From an uncultured Clostridia bacterium (lineage in GTDB: Bacteria > Bacillota > Clostridia > UBA1212 > UBA1255): a stretch of 64,000 nucleotides of DNA. A model generated the notes under the pieces. That model was not told the DNA's origin. It searched no databases and saw only the letters and a list, made by a program, of their open reading frames with translations. The stretch covers positions 1 through 64,000 of the forward strand of contig CAJFUB010000043.1 of NCBI GenBank assembly GCA_904420095.1. The letters are read 5' to 3'. The position numbers and the translations under genes are program-made. This document shows, in pieces, positions 25,575 to 35,278 of the stretch. Each line of letters opens with the position of its first letter. The first letter of the stretch is position 1.

Positions 25575-27077
25575 TCAGCCGAGGCGAATGCGCGCTTTGA
25601 TATACGGGCCGCCGTCGGAAACCTTTACCCATTCTTTATAGCCCTTTCCGCAATAACCGCTTCCGCTGAGCTCCGCCCGATCGGAAATCATGGAAATGGA
25701 CTTCAGCAGCGTGGGAACATAACCGGTCAGCACAATCGGAGAAAAAATTTTCCCCGTCAGGGCGCCGTTCCGAATTTCCCGCGCCACATTCACCATGCAC
25801 TGGATCCCCCAGTTTTTGGGATCCTCCATGCCGCTTCTGGCGTTTTCCAGCAGGAAACCGTATGAAACGGATGCGATCATATCCTCAAGCCGATCCGTCC
25901 CCGGCTCGAAAAACGTATTTGTCATCCGGGTATATGCTTTTCTCCTGTAGCTTTCACGCCTTCCGTTTCCCGTCGGCTCCGTGCCAAGCCGCGCCGCGCT
26001 TCGGACGTCGCTGATTCCGCGTTTTAAAATGCCCTTTTCTATGATAACCGTGTCGTGAGCGGCCGTTCCCTCATCGTCGAAAAGAAAAGAGGCCGTCTGC
26101 TGCGCGGCCGACGCGCCGTCATGCATGGTTACAAGCGGAGACGCCACGGATTTGCCGATATATTGTTCGGCGAGCGCCCGCTTTTTCACAAACATATCCA
26201 TCTCCACTCCGTGTCCGAACGCCTCGTGCGCGATCATCCCGGTCACGTCGGGCGCACAGATGCATTCGTATTCTCCGGGTGCGATCGGTTCGCTGTCCAA
26301 CAGGGCCACCGCGCCGCCGACAAGCGCAGCGACATCGCTTTCCATCCGGTCAAAGACCTCCGCGCCGCCGAGATTGGAATATCCTCTGTAATAATCCTTG
26401 AGCTCCTCGCCCTTTGCCGCAAGAACCGTCATTGCGCTCGTCATCCAAAGAATATTCTGCTGCTTCTGTATTGTAATTTTTCCGCCGCTCCCGCGCAGAA
26501 ACAGCTCCGCATGCCTGCGGTACGCGCAGGAAACGCTGCAGTCCGTTACGCGTTCGTCACAGGCAAGCGCTTTATTCCGAATTTTATCAAGCTGAGAAAC
26601 GATGGCCGCATCGCCCAGCTCCTCCGGATGAATCTCGTATTCCGTAAAATACTCCGTTTCCGGCTGCTCCTCTGCTTCGAGAATCCGTTCAGGCAAAATC
26701 CGCTTCCCGGCACGGCGCTTTGTTTCGGAAAGGATTCGCAAAAGCGCTCCCGCAATATCGGGGAAAATGGATTTTTCAAGCTCGCATCCGGAATATTCGG
26801 CGGACAGCTCTCCGTCATAAACACGGATCACAAAGCCGCGCGAGCCGCACAGGCGGTCGTCGGAAATACTTGTCCCCGCCTTGGAAATTCCGTACTTTTT
26901 CCCTGCTGAATTTACAAAAAGGATGGTTGCATCCCGGAAGCCGCAGCCCCGCGCCGTTTCACATCCGATTTCATACTCCTCCGAGCCCGTCAGATATTCG
27001 ATCAGCTCAGCGGCAAGCGGCCGAACCACGTTCAGATAATCATCCGCGGCCAGTCTTTTCTTTTTTCGTCCGGACAT
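25575..27077 (-). CDS. tldD: TldD-like metalloprotease
   Basis: A 500-residue TldD protein with the zinc-binding motif MIAHEAFGHGVEMD (HExxxH). A later GSGYCGKG block and a C-terminal region with DGGPYIKARI match the family. With the TldE-like protein encoded next it should form the active heterodimer, a zinc protease. It is the first gene of the minus-strand group; a near-consensus promoter (27113-27141) lies 36 nt upstream and AAGGAGG precedes ATG 27077 by 11 nt. It is slightly longer than typical TldD (about 480), with extra sequence in the N-terminal half. Confidence 0.88.
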   Translation of the reverse strand: MSGRKKKRLAADDYLNVVRPLAAELIEYLTGSEEYEIGCETARGCGFRDATILFVNSAGKKYGISKAGTSISDDRLCGSRGFVIRVYDGELSAEYSGCELEKSIFPDIAGALLRILSETKRRAGKRILPERILEAEEQPETEYFTEYEIHPEELGDAAIVSQLDKIRNKALACDERVTDCSVSCAYRRHAELFLRGSGGKITIQKQQNILWMTSAMTVLAAKGEELKDYYRGYSNLGGAEVFDRMESDVAALVGGAVALLDSEPIAPGEYECICAPDVTGMIAHEAFGHGVEMDMFVKKRALAEQYIGKSVASPLVTMHDGASAAQQTASFLFDDEGTAAHDTVIIEKGILKRGISDVRSAARLGTEPTGNGRRESYRRKAYTRMTNTFFEPGTDRLEDMIASVSYGFLLENARSGMEDPKNWGIQCMVNVAREIRNGALTGKIFSPIVLTGYVPTLLKSISMISDRAELSGSGYCGKGYKEWVKVSDGGPYIKARIRLG

Positions 27078-27112
27078 CGTAAAACACGCCTCCTTATCAA
27101 ATCAATTATAGT

Positions 27113-27141
27113 ATTATATGCTATTCTCTGTTTTTATTCAA
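27113..27141 (-). promoter_or_regulatory. Promoter of tldD
   Basis: On the minus strand: -35 TTGAAT, 17-nt spacer, -10 TATAAT. It is transcribed away from the glnN promoter 50 nt further on. Confidence 0.7.
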
Positions 27142-27192
27142 ATCTTTCAGCGCATCGGAAAACGCGTCCGCAAATTTTTTTCAAAAGAGGTA

Positions 27193-27221
27193 TTGACAAA
27201 ATGAGAAGCCGGGTATATTAT
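27193..27221 (+). promoter_or_regulatory. Promoter of glnN-asnB
   Basis: -35 TTGACA, 17-nt spacer, -10 TATTAT. The predicted transcription start is about 27228, right at the foot of the leader hairpin. Confidence 0.75.
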
Positions 27222-27229
27222 GGTGTCAC

Positions 27230-27285
27230 GAAACGGCAAAGGCGCCGCAGACGCAGGATCTGCGGCGCCTTTGCCGTTTCTTTTT
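27230..27285 (+). terminator. Perfect 22-bp leader hairpin with T run before glnN (candidate attenuator)
   Basis: Arms 27230-27251 and 27259-27280 are perfectly complementary over 22 bp, around a 7-nt loop, and are followed by five T. By structure this is a very strong intrinsic terminator, yet it lies between the glnN promoter and the glnN ribosome site (25 nt before ATG). Transcripts must therefore be released or read through here. There is no room upstream for an alternative antiterminator stem, so a protein or coupling mechanism would be needed. It does not serve the divergent tldD gene, since no T run follows on that strand. Confidence 0.8.
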
Positions 27286-27309
27286 ATAAAATGAAAAGGA
27301 GAAATTGTT

Positions 27310-29403
27310 ATGAGCATGGTAAGCGAAAAATTCGGCAGCATGGTATTCGACGACAGCGTGATGAGAGAGCGGCTCCCGAAAGAAACGTACAAGGCAATGA
27401 GAAAAACAATGCAGGACGGCAAAAAGCTGGATATCTCCGTCGCGAACGTGGTTGCAAATGCAATGAAGGACTGGGCCATCGAAAAAGGCGCCACGCATTT
27501 TACGCATTGGTTCCAGCCGATGACAGGCATTACTGCGGAAAAGCATGACAGTTTCATCTCTCCCGCTCCCGACGGAAAAGTCATTATGGAATTTTCCGGG
27601 AAAGAGCTTGTAAAAGGAGAACCGGACGCCTCCAGCTTTCCTTCCGGCGGTCTTCGCGCCACCTTTGAAGCCAGAGGCTATACGGCATGGGATCCGACGT
27701 CGTACGCGTTTATCAAAGAAGGGATTCTGTGCATCCCGACCGCGTTCTGTTCCTATGGCGGGGAAGCGCTCGATAAGAAAACGCCGCTTCTGCGTTCCAT
27801 GGAGGCTATTAACCGGCAGGCGCTCCGCGTGCTGAAGTTCTTCGGAAACGAAGACGTTACATCCGTCAAAACAACAGTAGGCCCCGAGCAGGAATATTTC
27901 CTGATTGATAAGGACGTCTATGAGAAAAGAAAAGATCTGATTTATACAGGGCGCACGCTGTACGGCGCAAAGCCTCCGAAGGGCCAGGAGCTGGAGGACC
28001 ATTATTTCGGAACGATTAAGCCGCGCGTGCTGGCCTACATGAAAGACCTGAACGACGAGCTGTGGAAGCTTGGGATCCTGGCAAAGACGGAGCATAACGA
28101 GGTGGCGCCGGCGCAGCACGAGCTCGCTCCGATTTTTACGACGACCAACATTGCAACGGATCATAACCAGCTTACAATGGAAATCATGCAGAAGGTTGCC
28201 AAAAAGCATGGAATGGTCTGTCTGCTGCATGAGAAGCCGTTCGCCGGAGTCAACGGCAGCGGAAAGCACAACAACTGGTCGATTTCCACCAACACGGGCG
28301 TAAACCTGCTGGAGCCGGGGGAAACGCCGTATGAGAACGCGCAGTTCCTGCTGTTCCTGTGCGCGGTCATCAAGGCCGTCGACGAGTATCAGGATCTGCT
28401 CCGGATTTCCGTAGCAAGCGCCGGCAACGATCACAGGCTTGGCGCAAACGAGGCGCCTCCCGCAGTCGTCTCCATGTTCCTGGGCGATGAGCTGAGCGAA
28501 ATCCTGAAGGCGATCGAGGAGGACGCGCCCTACGGCGCCAAAGCGGCGGAGCAGATGAAAATCGGCGTTCACGTGCTGCCCCGCTTCCCGAAGGACACGA
28601 CGGACCGGAACAGAACCTCGCCGTTTGCATTTACGGGGAACAAATTCGAATTTCGGATGCTCGGTTCCACGCTCTCCATTTCCGGACCGAATATCGTTCT
28701 TAACACCGCGGTTGCAGAAGCGCTTCGGCAATACGCCGACAAACTCGAGCAGGCGGATGATTTTGAAAGCGCCCTGCACGCTCTGATCAAAGAAGAAATC
28801 AAGGCGCATAAAAGAATTATATTCAACGGCAACGGTTATGACGACGAGTGGATCCGCGAGGCGGAGAAGCGCGGCCTGCTGAATCTGAAAACGACGCCCG
28901 ACTGTCTGCCGTATTTCTTGAAAGAAAAGAACGTCAAGTTATTCACGGAGCACAAGGTGTTTTCAGAAGCGGAAATCCACTCCCGATATGAAATTTTGAT
29001 GGAAAATTACTGCAAGGTTCTGCATATCGAGGCGGCAACCATGCTCGAGATGGCAAAAAGAGATATTCTTCCGGCTGTAAGCGCATATTCCGAAGAGCTG
29101 GCCAGAACGGCCAAGACGAAGAAGAGCGTATTGCCCGGCGCGGACTGTACTTACGAAGAAAAATCTTTAGAGAAGCTCTCCGCCCTTTCCGGCGCAATGT
29201 TTGTTAAAACGGATGCCTTGGAAGAAGCGCTTGCAAAAGCAGGCGGCCTGGAGGATGTCACCGAAGAAGCCATGTACTATAAGGACAGCGTAATTCCAGC
29301 AATGGCAGCGCTCCGCGCCGATGCCGATGCACTTGAAACGATTACGGCAAAGAAATACTGGCCGTATCCAAGCTACGGAGATCTTTTATTCAGCGTCAAA
29401 TAA
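27310..29403 (+). CDS. glnN: Type III glutamine synthetase
   Basis: A 697-residue GSIII, which makes glutamine from glutamate, ammonia and ATP; length and motifs fit the family (about 700 residues). Visible landmarks are [11 protein letters not shown] (metal ligands), NVATDHNQL-like [32 protein letters not shown] and [19 protein letters not shown] with the glutamate-site arginine. AAAAGGAG lies 8 nt before ATG 27310. asnB follows after 20 nt, pairing glutamine production with a glutamine-dependent amidotransferase. Expression is probably controlled at the leader hairpin just upstream. Confidence 0.96.
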   Translation: MSMVSEKFGSMVFDDSVMRERLPKETYKAMRKTMQDGKKLDISVANVVANAMKDWAIEKGATHFTHWFQPMTGITAEKHDSFISPAPDGKVIMEFSGKELVKGEPDASSFPSGGLRATFEARGYTAWDPTSYAFIKEGILCIPTAFCSYGGEALDKKTPLLRSMEAINRQALRVLKFFGNEDVTSVKTTVGPEQEYFLIDKDVYEKRKDLIYTGRTLYGAKPPKGQELEDHYFGTIKPRVLAYMKDLNDELWKLGILAKTEHNEVAPAQHELAPIFTTTNIATDHNQLTMEIMQKVAKKHGMVCLLHEKPFAGVNGSGKHNNWSISTNTGVNLLEPGETPYENAQFLLFLCAVIKAVDEYQDLLRISVASAGNDHRLGANEAPPAVVSMFLGDELSEILKAIEEDAPYGAKAAEQMKIGVHVLPRFPKDTTDRNRTSPFAFTGNKFEFRMLGSTLSISGPNIVLNTAVAEALRQYADKLEQADDFESALHALIKEEIKAHKRIIFNGNGYDDEWIREAEKRGLLNLKTTPDCLPYFLKEKNVKLFTEHKVFSEAEIHSRYEILMENYCKVLHIEAATMLEMAKRDILPAVSAYSEELARTAKTKKSVLPGADCTYEEKSLEKLSALSGAMFVKTDALEEALAKAGGLEDVTEEAMYYKDSVIPAMAALRADADALETITAKKYWPYPSYGDLLFSVK

Positions 29404-29423
29404 CCGGTCGGAGGGAATGTATC

Positions 29424-31025
29424 ATGTGTTCAATCATGGGTGTCTGCGGAAGCGGCTATACAAAGGATTTTACAAAAGCCCAATTTGAAGAGTGCTTCGG
29501 CAGAACACTCTCGAGGGGGCCGGATATGAGCAGAGTGATCGAGACGGAATCAGGTCTGCTCGCGTTTCACCGGCTCGCAATCATGGATCTGAGCGAAACG
29601 GGAATGCAGCCGTTTGAACGCGACGGGAACGCGCTCGTCTGCAACGGAGAAATATACGGCTTCCGAAAAATCAAGAAAGAGCTGGAAAAAAAATACCGGT
29701 TCTGCGGCGATTCGGATTGTGAAATTCTCCTTCCGATGTACGAGGAATACGGACTAGAGATGTTCCGAATGCTAGACGCGGAATTCGCCCTGATCCTCTT
29801 TGACGGGAAGCGGAAAAAGTATGTTGCGGCAAGGGATCCCGTCGGGATCCGCCCGCTCTTCTACGGCTATACGAAATCAGGAACGATTCTGTTTGCCAGC
29901 GAGGCGAAAAACCTCGTTGGCCTCACGGAACGGATCATGCCCTTTCCGCCCGGGCATTATTATGTCGACGGAAAATTTTACTGCTACAACGATATTGCAG
30001 ACGTTCCGGCCGTCTGTCACGATTCGCTCGAAACGGTCTGCAGGAATATCCGGGAAAAGCTGATCCGTGGCGTAGAAAAACGGCTGGACGCAGACGCTCC
30101 GCTCGGCTTTCTCCTCAGCGGAGGCCTTGACAGCTCCCTTGTGTGTTCTATCGCTGCAAAAATTCTTCAAAAGCCGATCCGCACCTTTGCGATCGGCATG
30201 AGCGAGGACGCCATCGATCTGAAATACGCCAAAGAGGTGGCCGACTATATCGGCAGCGACCACACAGAGGTCATAATTAATAAAGATCGGGTGCTCGAAT
30301 CGCTGGAAGAGGTCGTCAGCATTCTTGGTACATACGATATTACAACAATCCGCGCCAGCATCGGGATGTATCTGGTTTGCAAGGCCATTCATGAAACGAC
30401 CGATATCCGCGTTCTTTTGACGGGCGAAATTTCCGACGAGCTGTTCGGCTATAAATATACGGATTTCGCGCCCTCTCCGGAAGCGTTCCAGGAAGAGGCC
30501 GTGAAGCGGATCCGGGAAATCCACATGTACGACGTGCTGCGGGCGGATCGCTGCATTTCGGTCAACTCCATGGAAGCCCGCGTACCGTTCGGGGATATCG
30601 ACTTTGTGCGCTATGTCATGGCAGTCGATCCGGCGCTGAAGGTGAACCGCTATGGGAAGGGAAAATATCTTCTGCGCCACGCGTTCGAAAACGCTCCGGA
30701 GGGCGATTATCTGCCCAGATCCATTCTGTTTCGCGAGAAGGCGGCCTTCAGCGACGCCGTCGGCCATTCCATGGTAGATTATCTGAAGGAATATGCCGAG
30801 ACGCTTTATTCAGACGAGGAATATGAGGCAAGGCGCTCGCGTTACTCCTTCGCACAGCCTTTTACCAAGGAATCGCTTCTTTACCGAGAGCTGTTTGAAA
30901 AATATTATCCCGGGCAGAGCGCCATGGTCAAAGACTTCTGGATGCCGAATAAAAGCTGGGAGGGCTGCGACGTAAACGATCCCTCCGCGCGCGTGCTGTC
31001 CAATTACGCCGCAAGCGGGATTTAA
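29424..31025 (+). CDS. asnB: Glutamine-hydrolysing asparagine synthetase
   Basis: A 533-residue asparagine synthetase B. MCSIMGVCG places the Cys2 nucleophile of the class II amidotransferase domain at the N-terminus, with EIYGF and the glutamine-site residues after it. The C-terminal synthetase domain has the ATP loop FLLSGGLDSSLVCSIAAK and GEISDELFGYKY. It makes asparagine and glutamate from aspartate, glutamine and ATP. It follows glnN by 20 nt behind a GGAGGG site and is closed by a strong terminator (31061-31087). Confidence 0.95.
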   Translation: MCSIMGVCGSGYTKDFTKAQFEECFGRTLSRGPDMSRVIETESGLLAFHRLAIMDLSETGMQPFERDGNALVCNGEIYGFRKIKKELEKKYRFCGDSDCEILLPMYEEYGLEMFRMLDAEFALILFDGKRKKYVAARDPVGIRPLFYGYTKSGTILFASEAKNLVGLTERIMPFPPGHYYVDGKFYCYNDIADVPAVCHDSLETVCRNIREKLIRGVEKRLDADAPLGFLLSGGLDSSLVCSIAAKILQKPIRTFAIGMSEDAIDLKYAKEVADYIGSDHTEVIINKDRVLESLEEVVSILGTYDITTIRASIGMYLVCKAIHETTDIRVLLTGEISDELFGYKYTDFAPSPEAFQEEAVKRIREIHMYDVLRADRCISVNSMEARVPFGDIDFVRYVMAVDPALKVNRYGKGKYLLRHAFENAPEGDYLPRSILFREKAAFSDAVGHSMVDYLKEYAETLYSDEEYEARRSRYSFAQPFTKESLLYRELFEKYYPGQSAMVKDFWMPNKSWEGCDVNDPSARVLSNYAASGI

Positions 31026-31060
31026 CGAAGCATACCTGAATTTCAAAGCGAAGAAGTTCT

Positions 31061-31087
31061 CCGCGCCCGCCGGGGCGCGGAATTTTT
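31061..31087 (+). terminator. Terminator of glnN-asnB
   Basis: A GC-only 8-bp stem (CCGCGCCC / GGGCGCGG) with a GCCG loop is followed by AATTTTTATT, 36 nt after the asnB stop. Confidence 0.85.
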
Positions 31088-31102
31088 ATTCCTGATTTTG
31101 CA

Positions 31103-31132
31103 TTGATATTTCAACTCGGTTCTGCATATAAA
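31103..31132 (+). promoter_or_regulatory. Candidate promoter of the YaaL-like gene
   Basis: -35 TTGATA, 18-nt spacer, -10 TATAAA, giving a leader of about 50 nt before ATG 31192. Confidence 0.45.
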
Positions 31133-31191
31133 TAAACCATGCGGTATACTTTTCCGTAAATTTTGGAACACTACCGGCGGTGATTATAATC

Positions 31192-31464
31192 ATGAGTCTT
31201 CGGAATTTATTCGGAATCCGGAAAAACAAGGAAGATCCCGAAGTTACGGCTATTATGAACGAAATCAGCGATCTGAAAAAATTAATCGATACTGCCCGCA
31301 TCAACTTCAACAACGTGACCGATTCGGACAGTATCGATTATTATACTTATATTCTGAAAGCGTATCAGGTCCGATACGACAAGCTCATAAAGCAGTTAAA
31401 ATGCCACGATTATTTCAACGGACCCACGCCGCAGATCCGGATCAAGGAGGAAAAGCCGTCGTAA
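31192..31464 (+). CDS. YaaL-like (DUF2508) small protein
   Basis: A 90-residue charged, helical protein (DPEVTAIMNEISDLKKLID then YYTYILKAYQVRYDKLIKQL), matching the size and pattern of the DUF2508/YaaL family found in spore-forming Firmicutes; its function is unknown. Start ATG 31192 follows GGCGGTG at 9 nt; a GTG at 31180 is in frame but sits inside that site. The last 55 nt overlap the convergent NlpC/P60 gene, so their transcripts would pair at the 3' ends. Confidence 0.55.
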   Translation: MSLRNLFGIRKNKEDPEVTAIMNEISDLKKLIDTARINFNNVTDSDSIDYYTYILKAYQVRYDKLIKQLKCHDYFNGPTPQIRIKEEKPS

Positions 31465-32789
31465 GCATCCTCCCGTACGTTCCCTCCGCCCGGGGCGTGG
31501 ATAATATAATGTACATCATTTAAAACGCCGAGATAAATCATAACGTGTCCCGACTGGTAGATCAGCACCGGCGTGTCCGCCTCCGCCAGCACGGAAAGCT
31601 TTTCAGCCTCTGACATGGCTTCTGTATTCGTGATATTCCCCACCGATCCGTTCTGCTGGCTCGTATTGCGCGGAAATACGAATCCGAATGTTTTGAATAC
31701 ACTCAAAACGTAGCTGGAGCAGTCCACGCCGTCCTTCATGCCGCCCCAACCGTATGGGGTTCCCACATATTTAAAGGCCTGAATATAGAAATTCCGGAAC
31801 GTATAGTCCAGATATCCGAGGCTCGCAGCCGCTGCGGATATTTCCTCTTCTGTATGTGTCAGCCTGCCGTCTGCATCTTTTCCCGGTAAAAGGATCCGGT
31901 ATGTCCCGCTCTGCGCGCTTTGCGTTTCCGACAGAAGCAGCGCCGTTCCCATATCCAGCTTTGTTCCTTTTATCTCAAGCAGCGGATCAGTAATGACTGC
32001 GAAGCGCAGATCCCGCGACGCATTTTCCGTCATATTCAAAAGCCTCGCATATGCGTCCCAATCGCTGCTGCCCTCCGCATCCGCAATGTCGTCGGCGTCT
32101 ACCCAGCCCACATAATAATAAGACTGAATAAAGCAGAACGCGCCGTCCCTGCTCGTGTGCAGAATCCATACCGCCGAACCTGCGGCAAGCTCGGACTCCT
32201 GCATTCTGTCATGATCCTGTACAGACGCCCGGTCATAAAACGCACGTGCAGTGGGCAGCGCGCGAATATCCGTTCGCTGTATGGTCACACCCCTCCGGAA
32301 GGAATTGGTCTCTTCCAGCGCGTCCAGATTGCGGTTCTCCCTGATTTCAGCAAGCTCTTCGGCTGTAATTTCGATTCCGTCCTCGTCGTATTTCGGAAGA
32401 CTCGGACCGGACGAGCCTTCAATCAAAGCGGTCAGCTCGCTTTTCGACATGCTTTCCGGATAGGAAGCGATGTCCGTGAGTGCCGTGCACTTCGCGCGGA
32501 TCGATGCGTTCATCGCTTGAATTTGCTCATATGTCATCAGAATACGCTGCGCGTCGCCGCACGCGTTAATCCATTTTTCCGCGCCGGAAGGGACTTCCGA
32601 AACGGCAGGAGGTTCGGTGCTTTCGGCCGGCGTCGCGTTTGCCGCGTCCGTCTTGACCGGCGCCGCGGTCTCCGGCGAGGAAGGCGTTTTCTGCGATTCC
32701 CCGCGCTCTGCCCCGCCCGAACAGGCCGAAGCCGTCACGGTACACGCAAGCAGCGCCGAGGCCAAAAGCAGTTTTACAAATCGATTCAT
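31410..32789 (-). CDS. NlpC/P60 cell-wall hydrolase lipoprotein with SH3-like region
   Basis: A 459-residue predicted lipoprotein (signal peptide, lipobox TASAC, Cys23), a Ser/Thr/Pro-rich linker (about 25-70), a middle region with SH3-like strands (FYDRASVQDHDRMQ, then VWILHTSRDGAFCFIQSYYY), and a C-terminal NlpC/P60 domain. The catalytic Cys lies in GVDCSSYVLSVF and the His in SGHVMIYLG, with a further His in IIHAPGGG. Such enzymes cut gamma-D-Glu-diaminopimelate bonds in wall peptides. The gene follows metG by 16 nt in the same operon and overlaps the convergent YaaL-like gene by 55 nt. All catalytic residues are present. Confidence 0.85.
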   Translation of the reverse strand: MNRFVKLLLASALLACTVTASACSGGAERGESQKTPSSPETAAPVKTDAANATPAESTEPPAVSEVPSGAEKWINACGDAQRILMTYEQIQAMNASIRAKCTALTDIASYPESMSKSELTALIEGSSGPSLPKYDEDGIEITAEELAEIRENRNLDALEETNSFRRGVTIQRTDIRALPTARAFYDRASVQDHDRMQESELAAGSAVWILHTSRDGAFCFIQSYYYVGWVDADDIADAEGSSDWDAYARLLNMTENASRDLRFAVITDPLLEIKGTKLDMGTALLLSETQSAQSGTYRILLPGKDADGRLTHTEEEISAAAASLGYLDYTFRNFYIQAFKYVGTPYGWGGMKDGVDCSSYVLSVFKTFGFVFPRNTSQQNGSVGNITNTEAMSEAEKLSVLAEADTPVLIYQSGHVMIYLGVLNDVHYIIHAPGGGNVREDAYDGFSSLIRICGVGPLK

Positions 32790-32805
32790 TTTTCAGCCGC
32801 CTTTC

Positions 32806-34368
32806 TCAAGCCTCAGGATCGATTCTCGGGAACAGCGCCTCCGCCTTCCGAACCTCCGCTCCGTCAGGATACAGTCCCCAGGAAGCGGCGTTTTCCCATT
32901 TCAGGATCTCGTCTCTTCCTTCGATTCCAAGCTGCGATTGGATCTTACGCGGCGTTTCCGGCATGAAGGGTTCAATCAGAATGGAAACGATGCGGATTCC
33001 CTCCAGAAGCGTATACAAAACGCCCGCAAGCCGCTTTCTGTCCTCCGGCTCCGCGCTTTTTGCAAGCACCCAGGGAGCCGTTTCATCAATATATTTATTC
33101 ATTCTGGAAATTCCCTTCCAGATTTCCGTCAGTGCCGTGGGAAACTGAAGCGCATCCATCGCCGCATCGACGCGCTCCGTGCACCCGGCCGTCAGCGCTC
33201 GCACATCCGCCTCGGGCCCGCAGGACAGGCGCTCGTCAAGAGGCGGCATTTTTCCTCCGAAATATTTCAGCTGCATCGATACCGTTCTCGATACGAGATT
33301 TCCCAGATCGTTCGCCAGATCGGCGTTGATTCTGGTAATCAGCGCGTCGTTGGAAAACTGGCCGTCCGCGCCGAACGGAACCTCGCGGAGCAGGAAATAC
33401 CGGATTGCATCCGCGCCGTATTTTTCCGTCAAAATAGTGGGATCTACGACGTTTCCTTTGGATTTCGACATTTTCCCGCCGTCCAGCAGCAGCCAGCCGT
33501 GTCCGTAAACCTTTTCCGGAAGAGGCAGGTTCAGCGCCATCAGGATCGCCGGCCAGATAATCGTGTGAAACCGCACGATTTCTTTGCCGACAAGATGCAC
33601 CTGGGCCGGCCAATATTTCCGGTACAGGCTGTCGTCCTCGCTTCCATAGCCCAGAGCCGTAATATAGTTAGACAGGGCGTCCACCCATACGTATACGACG
33701 TGCTTTTCGTCAAAGGTGACGGGAATACCCCAGTTAAACGTCGTTCTTGATACGCAGAGATCTTCCAGTCCGGGGCGCAGAAAATTGTTCAGCATTTCGT
33801 TCTTGCGGGAAACGGGCTGTATAAAATCCGGATGGCTTTCGATATGCTCTATCAGCCGTTCCTGATATTTGGAGAGACGGAAGAAATAGCTTTCCTCCTT
33901 CTTTGTATGCTCCACCGGTCTGCCGCAGTCCGGGCATTTTCCGCCGTCCAGCTGCGTTTCGGTCCAAAAAGCTTCGCACGGCGTACAGTACCAGCCTTCA
34001 TATTCGCTTTTATAAATATCTCCCTGATCGTATAGCTGCTTGAAGATCTTCTGAACGGCTGCGACGTGGCTTTCATCCGTGGTCCGAATAAAGCGGTCGT
34101 TGGATATGCGCAGGATTTTCCACAATTCTTTGATTCCCGCTACGATCCTGTCGACGTACTCTTTCGGAGAAATTCCGTTCTCCTCCGCCTTCCGCTGAAT
34201 TTTGAGGCCGTGTTCGTCGGTACCCGTAAGGAACATGACGTCATAGCCCTTAAGCCTTCTGTACCTGGCCTCGGCGTCGGCCGCAACCGTTGTATAAGAA
34301 TGTCCGATATGAAGATTGTCGCTGGGATAATAGATCGGAGTCGTAATATAATATGTGGGCTTCTGCAT
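32806..34368 (-). CDS. metG: Methionyl-tRNA synthetase
   Basis: A 520-residue class I synthetase charging tRNA-Met. HIGH appears in NLHIGHSYTT, KMSKS in GGKMSKSKGN, and a zinc knuckle in CTPCEAFW...CPDC. The C-terminal EMAP/Trbp111-like dimer domain found in longer forms is missing, as in several short bacterial MetG. I start at ATG 34368 because AGAAGGA lies 7 nt upstream; the ATG at 34374 is only one base from it. No T-box leader is seen. It sits 19 nt after the isomerase-like gene and before the NlpC/P60 gene. Confidence 0.95.
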   Translation of the reverse strand: MQKPTYYITTPIYYPSDNLHIGHSYTTVAADAEARYRRLKGYDVMFLTGTDEHGLKIQRKAEENGISPKEYVDRIVAGIKELWKILRISNDRFIRTTDESHVAAVQKIFKQLYDQGDIYKSEYEGWYCTPCEAFWTETQLDGGKCPDCGRPVEHTKKEESYFFRLSKYQERLIEHIESHPDFIQPVSRKNEMLNNFLRPGLEDLCVSRTTFNWGIPVTFDEKHVVYVWVDALSNYITALGYGSEDDSLYRKYWPAQVHLVGKEIVRFHTIIWPAILMALNLPLPEKVYGHGWLLLDGGKMSKSKGNVVDPTILTEKYGADAIRYFLLREVPFGADGQFSNDALITRINADLANDLGNLVSRTVSMQLKYFGGKMPPLDERLSCGPEADVRALTAGCTERVDAAMDALQFPTALTEIWKGISRMNKYIDETAPWVLAKSAEPEDRKRLAGVLYTLLEGIRIVSILIEPFMPETPRKIQSQLGIEGRDEILKWENAASWGLYPDGAEVRKAEALFPRIDPEA

Positions 34369-34387
34369 GCTCATATCCTTCTTTCTT

Positions 34388-35239
34388 TTATTTTATAAGG
34401 CTGTCAAGGAAATCCTTTGCCGTCCTGATATCCTGCTCGGGATTGTCTCCGACCTCCCGCTCGATGGTGAGGAAGCCGTGATAGCCTATGTCGTCAAGCG
34501 CTTTGAGATAGTTCTTAAAGTCTACCTCGCCCGTTCCGAGCGGAACCTCTATAAACGACGGACCCGTGGGCACCTCGCCTTCCTTCCCGGGCCTCACTCC
34601 GTACACGACCTCCGCGGGCGTAGGGAAAAGATTCCTGCCGTCTTTGGCATGCGTGTGAACGATATAATCCTTCAGCGTATATACCGCCTGTACGGGGTCG
34701 TCCTTTGTTACCATGACGAGGTTTGCCGGATCAAGATTGACCGCAACGCCCGTCGAGTGAAGGTCATCCAGAAATGCTTTGAGCGTCGCTGCGATCTCAG
34801 GGCCCGTTTCAATGGCGAAATGCGCGTTAAGAGAATCGGCGTATCTGCTCAGCTCGAAGCACGCTTCCTGCATAATTTTATAGCGTTCCTCGTTCTTATC
34901 GGCAGGGATGACGCCGATATGTGTCGTTACAATGTTCGTTTCCAGATCCAGCGCCAGATCGATAATTGCTTTGGAATGCTCGATCAGTTTCGGATTTCGT
35001 TCCCTGTTTGCAAAGCCCTCACCCAAATCTCCGCAGAGTGCGGAGAAACGGAGTCCGTGCGCTTTGACCTGCTTCAGAACTTCCTTCCTCTGCTGCGCAT
35101 TCAATTGATACGGAGACAGATCACCATATGTGGCATAGGCCTGTATGCCGTCCGCGCCGAGCTTCTCCGCCTTTTCAAGAGCTGTCTCCCGGTCGCAGCG
35201 GAAGGAATCCAATATAACGCCGATAGAAAATTGATACAT
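34388..35239 (-). CDS. Sugar phosphate isomerase/epimerase-like protein (xylose-isomerase-type TIM barrel)
   Basis: A 283-residue protein of the AP endonuclease 2/xylose-isomerase-like TIM-barrel family. Typical strands and metal ligands are visible: [30 protein letters not shown] (Glu), VNLDPANL (Asp), VHTHAKDG (His) and [11 protein letters not shown] (Glu). Members act on sugars, inositol derivatives or sugar phosphates with a divalent metal; the substrate cannot be read here. Start ATG 35239 has AAAGGAG at 8 nt. It opens the operon with metG, from a near-consensus promoter at 35279-35307. Confidence 0.75.
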   Translation of the reverse strand: MYQFSIGVILDSFRCDRETALEKAEKLGADGIQAYATYGDLSPYQLNAQQRKEVLKQVKAHGLRFSALCGDLGEGFANRERNPKLIEHSKAIIDLALDLETNIVTTHIGVIPADKNEERYKIMQEACFELSRYADSLNAHFAIETGPEIAATLKAFLDDLHSTGVAVNLDPANLVMVTKDDPVQAVYTLKDYIVHTHAKDGRNLFPTPAEVVYGVRPGKEGEVPTGPSFIEVPLGTGEVDFKNYLKALDDIGYHGFLTIEREVGDNPEQDIRTAKDFLDSLIK

Positions 35240-35278
35240 ATTTATAAGCTCCTTTCCCAAGAAAGAAATTGCGAATGT

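Noticed and set aside
27230-27280. Assignment of the glnN leader stem to the two-hairpin ANTAR target
   Set aside because: Only one hairpin is present and its loop has seven bases rather than the six-base loop with fixed A and G, so it is kept only as a hypothesis.
27226-28809. 527-codon open frame on the minus strand inside glnN
   Set aside because: It mirrors the codon pattern of glnN, has no ribosome site and its product is rich in Arg, Cys and His with no family features; glnN itself is certain.
34369-34400. T-box leader for metG
   Set aside because: metG follows the previous gene by 19 nt, leaving no space for a T-box.
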